NCBI RefSeq assembly: GCF_000376565.1 | Contig: NZ_BARG01000053.1 | Coordinates: forward strand, 124,001 to 188,000 | DNA length: 64,000 bases | Source: Streptomyces hokutonensis | Lineage (GTDB): Bacteria > Actinomycetota > Actinomycetes > Streptomycetales > Streptomycetaceae | Reading direction: 5' to 3' | Part shown: in pieces, positions 61,632 through 64,000 of the stretch | How positions within the stretch are numbered: the first letter of the stretch is position 1 | Layout of the letters: the number at the start of each line of letters is the position of its first letter | Notes under the pieces: model-generated | The model's input: only the letters and a program-made list of their open reading frames with translations | Database searches by the model: none | Told to the model about the DNA's origin: nothing | Translations under genes and position numbers: made by a program

Positions 61632-62312
61632 TCAGACCGCCCCGGGTATCACGAGCCCCGACTCATACGCCACTATCACCAGCTGCGCCCGGTCACGTGC
61701 CCCCAACTTGCCCATGATCCGGCTGACATGGGTCTTCGCGGTGAGCGGGCTGAGCCCCAGCGTTTCGGCGATCTCGGTGTTGTTGAACCCGCGCGCGACC
61801 AGGGTGAGCACCTGCCGCTCCCGTTCGGAAAGCCCGTCCGGGCCGCCTGTCGCTGACATCGGCGTGTCGGGTGCGCGCAGGAACCGGGCGATGAGCCGCG
61901 AGGTGGGTCCTGGCGAGAGCAGGGAGTCCCCGGCGGCCACGGTCCGGATGGCGTCGAGGAGTTCGGCCGGCCGGATGTCCTTCACCAGGAAGCCGGAGGC
62001 CCCGGCCCGCAGCGCGTCGACGATGTGCTCGTCGGTGTCGTATGTCGTCAGGACGAGTACCTTCACGCCCGCCAGGTCCTCGTCGGCGGCGATGAGCCGG
62101 GTCGCCTCGATGCCGTCCAGGTCGGGCATGCGGATGTCCATCAGGACGAGGTCGGGCCTCGCGGAACGGGCGAGGTCCACGGCCTGCCGGCCGGTGGCCG
62201 CCTCGGCGACGACCTCCATGTCCTTGGCGGACGCGACGAGCATCGCGAACGAGGCCCGTACGAGGGTCTGGTCGTCGGCGAGCAGTACGCGGATCGGCAT
62301 CGGGGCCGTCAC
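61632..62312 (-). CDS. NarL/LuxR-type response regulator
   Basis: A GTG at 62312 gives 226 residues; an internal ATG at 62300 is possible. Receiver: DD at 13-14, phospho-Asp59 in VLMDIRMPD, Lys in LVKDIRP. C-terminal LuxR HTH: LSERERQVLTLVARGFNNTEIAETLGLSPLTAKTHVSRI (spans about 157-197; motif given by its ends LSERERQ and THVSRIM). The start overlaps the kinase stop by 4 bp (GTGA). Confidence 0.94.
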   Translation of the reverse strand: MTAPMPIRVLLADDQTLVRASFAMLVASAKDMEVVAEAATGRQAVDLARSARPDLVLMDIRMPDLDGIEATRLIAADEDLAGVKVLVLTTYDTDEHIVDALRAGASGFLVKDIRPAELLDAIRTVAAGDSLLSPGPTSRLIARFLRAPDTPMSATGGPDGLSERERQVLTLVARGFNNTEIAETLGLSPLTAKTHVSRIMGKLGARDRAQLVIVAYESGLVIPGAV

Positions 62313-63727
62313 GAGGGTTCCTCCCGGGGCAGCGGCAGCTTTGCGGTCACTTCGAAGCCCACGGTCGGACCCGGTCCGGCGTCCAGTGTGCCGCCCACGC
62401 TACGGGCCCGCTCACGCATCCCGACGAGCCCGAACCCCGGCGTGCCGCCGACGGCTCCCTGTCCGTGCCCCACCCCGTTGCGCACCGCGCTGCTCACCCC
62501 GTGGCGCGTCCCGTGCCCCGCCCCGTTGTCGGCGACGGTCACCCGCAGGGTCCCCTCCGCCGCCCGCAGTCCCACCCGGACGGTCAGGTCGTCGCGGCCC
62601 CCGTGGCGTACGGCGTTGGTGAGCGCCTCCTGCACGATCCGGTAGGCGGCGGCGCCCACCGAGGGCGGTACGCCGTCCGCGTGGACGGACAGTTCGACCT
62701 TGGCCCCGGCGGCCCTGGCCGCCTCCGCGAGCGCGCCCAGCCCGTCGAGCCCGGGCAGCGGCCCGCGCCCGTCCACAGAGCCGGCTCCGGAACCGGAACC
62801 CGGTCCGGAGCCGGGTTCGGCCACCCACTCCCGTTCCCCTCCGACACTCACGTTCACCTCGTTCTCCCGCAGCACCTCCAGCGTCGTACGCAACTCGCCC
62901 CGGGCCGTCCGGCAGGTCTCCGCGATGTCGTCGAGCGCCTGGGCGACCGCCTGGCGGTCGAGCCGGTCCGGATCCGCGGTGAGGACGTGGGCCGCCACGG
63001 ACGTCCGTACACCGATCAGGGTGATGCTGTGCGCGAGCAGGTCGTGCAGGTCGCGGGCGATCCGCAGCCGCTCCTCGACGACCCGGCGCCGCGCCTCCTC
63101 CTCGCGGGTCCGTTCGGCCCGTTCGGCCCGCTCGACGATGGAGGCGACGTACTGGCGGTAGAGGCGGGCGTCGACGCCGAAGAACAGGACCGCGATGACC
63201 CAGCCGGAGATCTGCAGGAGCTCCAGTGCCCCGTCAGGGTTGGTGAAGCTGTTGATGATCAGCGTCGGGCCGAGGACGAGGACAGCGGTGAGCAGCGAGC
63301 GGCGTACCGTGCCGGTCGCCGCGACCGTGTAGAGCGCCAGGAGGGTCGCGGGGATGGGTACGCCGTGGTTGTAGTCGAGGACGTGGTACGCGGTGACGCA
63401 GGCCGCCACCGCGAGCAGCACGAGCAGCGGACGGCTGCGCCGCCACACGAGCGGCACATGGGCGCCGGCCAGCAGGGCCCAGCCGGGCGGACCGGGCGGG
63501 AGTCCGTCGTCGAGGAACAACGCCAAGATGACGGCCAGCACGGCGACCCCGACGGCGAGGAACGCGTCGTTGCGGGTGCGGTGCGGCGCGGTGAGCGGGT
63601 CCCGGTTGACGACCGCCATGACGCGCTCGAACCGGCGCGGCCGCGCGTCACCCCGCACGACGGTGGTTCTCAGATCCCCTGCGGCTGAGGCCGCTCCCCG
63701 ATCTTGCACGGCTCCATCTTCCGTCAT
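62309..63727 (-). CDS. HisKA_3-type (NarL-partner) sensor histidine kinase
   Basis: The ATG at 63727 (MTEDGAVQDR) gives 472 residues. Four to six hydrophobic helices occupy about 52-188. The HisKA_3 helix is RIARDLHDLLAHS with His228. The ATPase part has IVQEALTNAVRHGG (N-box), VTVADNGAGHG (D-box) and GFGLVGMRERARSVGG (G-box). A Gly/His-rich insert (about GHGTRHGVSSAVRNGVGHG) lies between D-box and G-box, plus a GSGPGSGSGAGS linker. It is coupled to the response regulator by a 4-bp overlap. Confidence 0.93.
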   Translation of the reverse strand: MTEDGAVQDRGAASAAGDLRTTVVRGDARPRRFERVMAVVNRDPLTAPHRTRNDAFLAVGVAVLAVILALFLDDGLPPGPPGWALLAGAHVPLVWRRSRPLLVLLAVAACVTAYHVLDYNHGVPIPATLLALYTVAATGTVRRSLLTAVLVLGPTLIINSFTNPDGALELLQISGWVIAVLFFGVDARLYRQYVASIVERAERAERTREEEARRRVVEERLRIARDLHDLLAHSITLIGVRTSVAAHVLTADPDRLDRQAVAQALDDIAETCRTARGELRTTLEVLRENEVNVSVGGEREWVAEPGSGPGSGSGAGSVDGRGPLPGLDGLGALAEAARAAGAKVELSVHADGVPPSVGAAAYRIVQEALTNAVRHGGRDDLTVRVGLRAAEGTLRVTVADNGAGHGTRHGVSSAVRNGVGHGQGAVGGTPGFGLVGMRERARSVGGTLDAGPGPTVGFEVTAKLPLPREEPS

Positions 63728-63789
63728 GGGGGCGCCCCTCCGGCAGACGGCAGGAGAGGCGCCCGGTCGGCTGTGGTGGGCCCGGCGGG

Positions 63790-64000
63790 TCAGGGCGCGG
63801 CGACCTGCTCCGCCTGCCGCGGCGGCTCGGTCGGTTCGGACGGCGCGGCGCCGGGCGCGCCTTCGCGGGAGAGGCCGCCCGGCCACCACATCTTCCGGCG
63901 CAGGGCGACGCTGGCACTGGTCACCAAATACGTCCGTACGAGGAAGGTGTCGAGGAGTACGCCGACGGCGATCACGAAGCCGAGTTCGACGAGTTGCACG
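63790..64000 (-). CDS. MMPL-family transporter, C-terminal end only (continues beyond window)
   Basis: About 70 residues: ELGFVIAVGVLLDTFLVRTY is the last membrane helix with its conserved DTFLVR word, followed by a RKMWWPGGLS segment typical of the MMPL/RND C-terminus. A charged Pro-rich tail ends the protein. The rest lies to the right of the window. It could be co-transcribed with the downstream two-component genes (gap 62 bp). Confidence 0.8.
   Translation of the reverse strand, partial: VQLVELGFVIAVGVLLDTFLVRTYLVTSASVALRRKMWWPGGLSREGAPGAAPSEPTEPPRQAEQVAAP

Noticed and set aside
1..64000. tRNA, rRNA and riboswitch search by eye
   Set aside because: No tRNA cloverleaf, rRNA stretch or known riboswitch core (cobalamin, ydaO, TPP) was recognised; a covariance search would be needed to exclude weak ones.

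Overview
The window is very GC-rich. Codons end in G or C, GTG and TTG starts are common, TTA codons are very rare, and the gene families (GH18/GH16/GH114 secreted hydrolases, PucR and PcaR-like regulators, WXG100 proteins, a possible bldA-type TTA codon) point to a Streptomyces chromosome, probably an accessory or arm region. No rRNA, tRNA or CRISPR array was seen.

Layout. 0-1.5 kb: right end of an IS200/IS605-type element (tnpB) that interrupts an M23 peptidase gene. 1.5-3.7 kb: FHA protein plus membrane Ser/Thr kinase operon. 4-7.4 kb: a hypothetical gene, a Tat-exported DUF1906 protein with duplicated peptidoglycan-binding modules, and a small DUF2690-like ORF. 7.4-11.8 kb: FAD oxidoreductase, then a TetR repressor divergent from an aldo/keto reductase-SDR operon with two operator dyads. 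11.9-15.3 kb: fatty-acid desaturase plus its ferredoxin reductase, divergent from a PucR-type regulator. 15.4-18.9 kb: thioredoxin-fold protein lacking CxxC, a DAG kinase-PAP2 pair, a hypothetical and a GNAT. 19-22.4 kb: two convergent GH18 chitinases, each with a DasR-like dre site upstream. 22.4-31.5 kb: beta-lactamase-fold hydrolase, AraC/GyrI regulator, MFS efflux pump, OmpR-type two-component system, GT-C glycosyltransferase and a surface-anchored protein.

31.7-35.9 kb is an IclR-controlled catabolic cluster: an M19-like dipeptidase with altered metal ligands, an amidohydrolase and an ornithine cyclodeaminase-like enzyme. 36.3-48.9 kb is the most striking part: a three-gene overlapping operon (YbaB/EbfC-like protein, WXG100-like protein, and a 3,909-residue putative secreted effector). 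The giant protein ends in an OTU cysteine-protease domain with its Asp-Gly-Asn-Cys and His motifs intact, flanked by two OTU-like copies that have lost the catalytic Cys. The first gene of the operon carries a TTA codon. No obvious immunity gene is adjacent. 49-56 kb is a second catabolic region: class V aminotransferase, intradiol dioxygenase, citryl-CoA lyase-like protein and CaiB/BaiF CoA-transferase, with a PcaR-like IclR regulator and a divergent amidohydrolase. A 13-bp operator-like word is shared by both transcription units.

56-64 kb: a serine beta-lactamase-like hydrolase, a decayed histidine-kinase remnant, a GH114 lipoprotein, a GH16-CBM56 laminarinase under a LacI/CebR-like palindrome, a methyltransferase, a NarL-type two-component system, and the C-terminal end of an MMPL transporter running off the window.

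All functional names rest on motif reading by eye. No database search was run.
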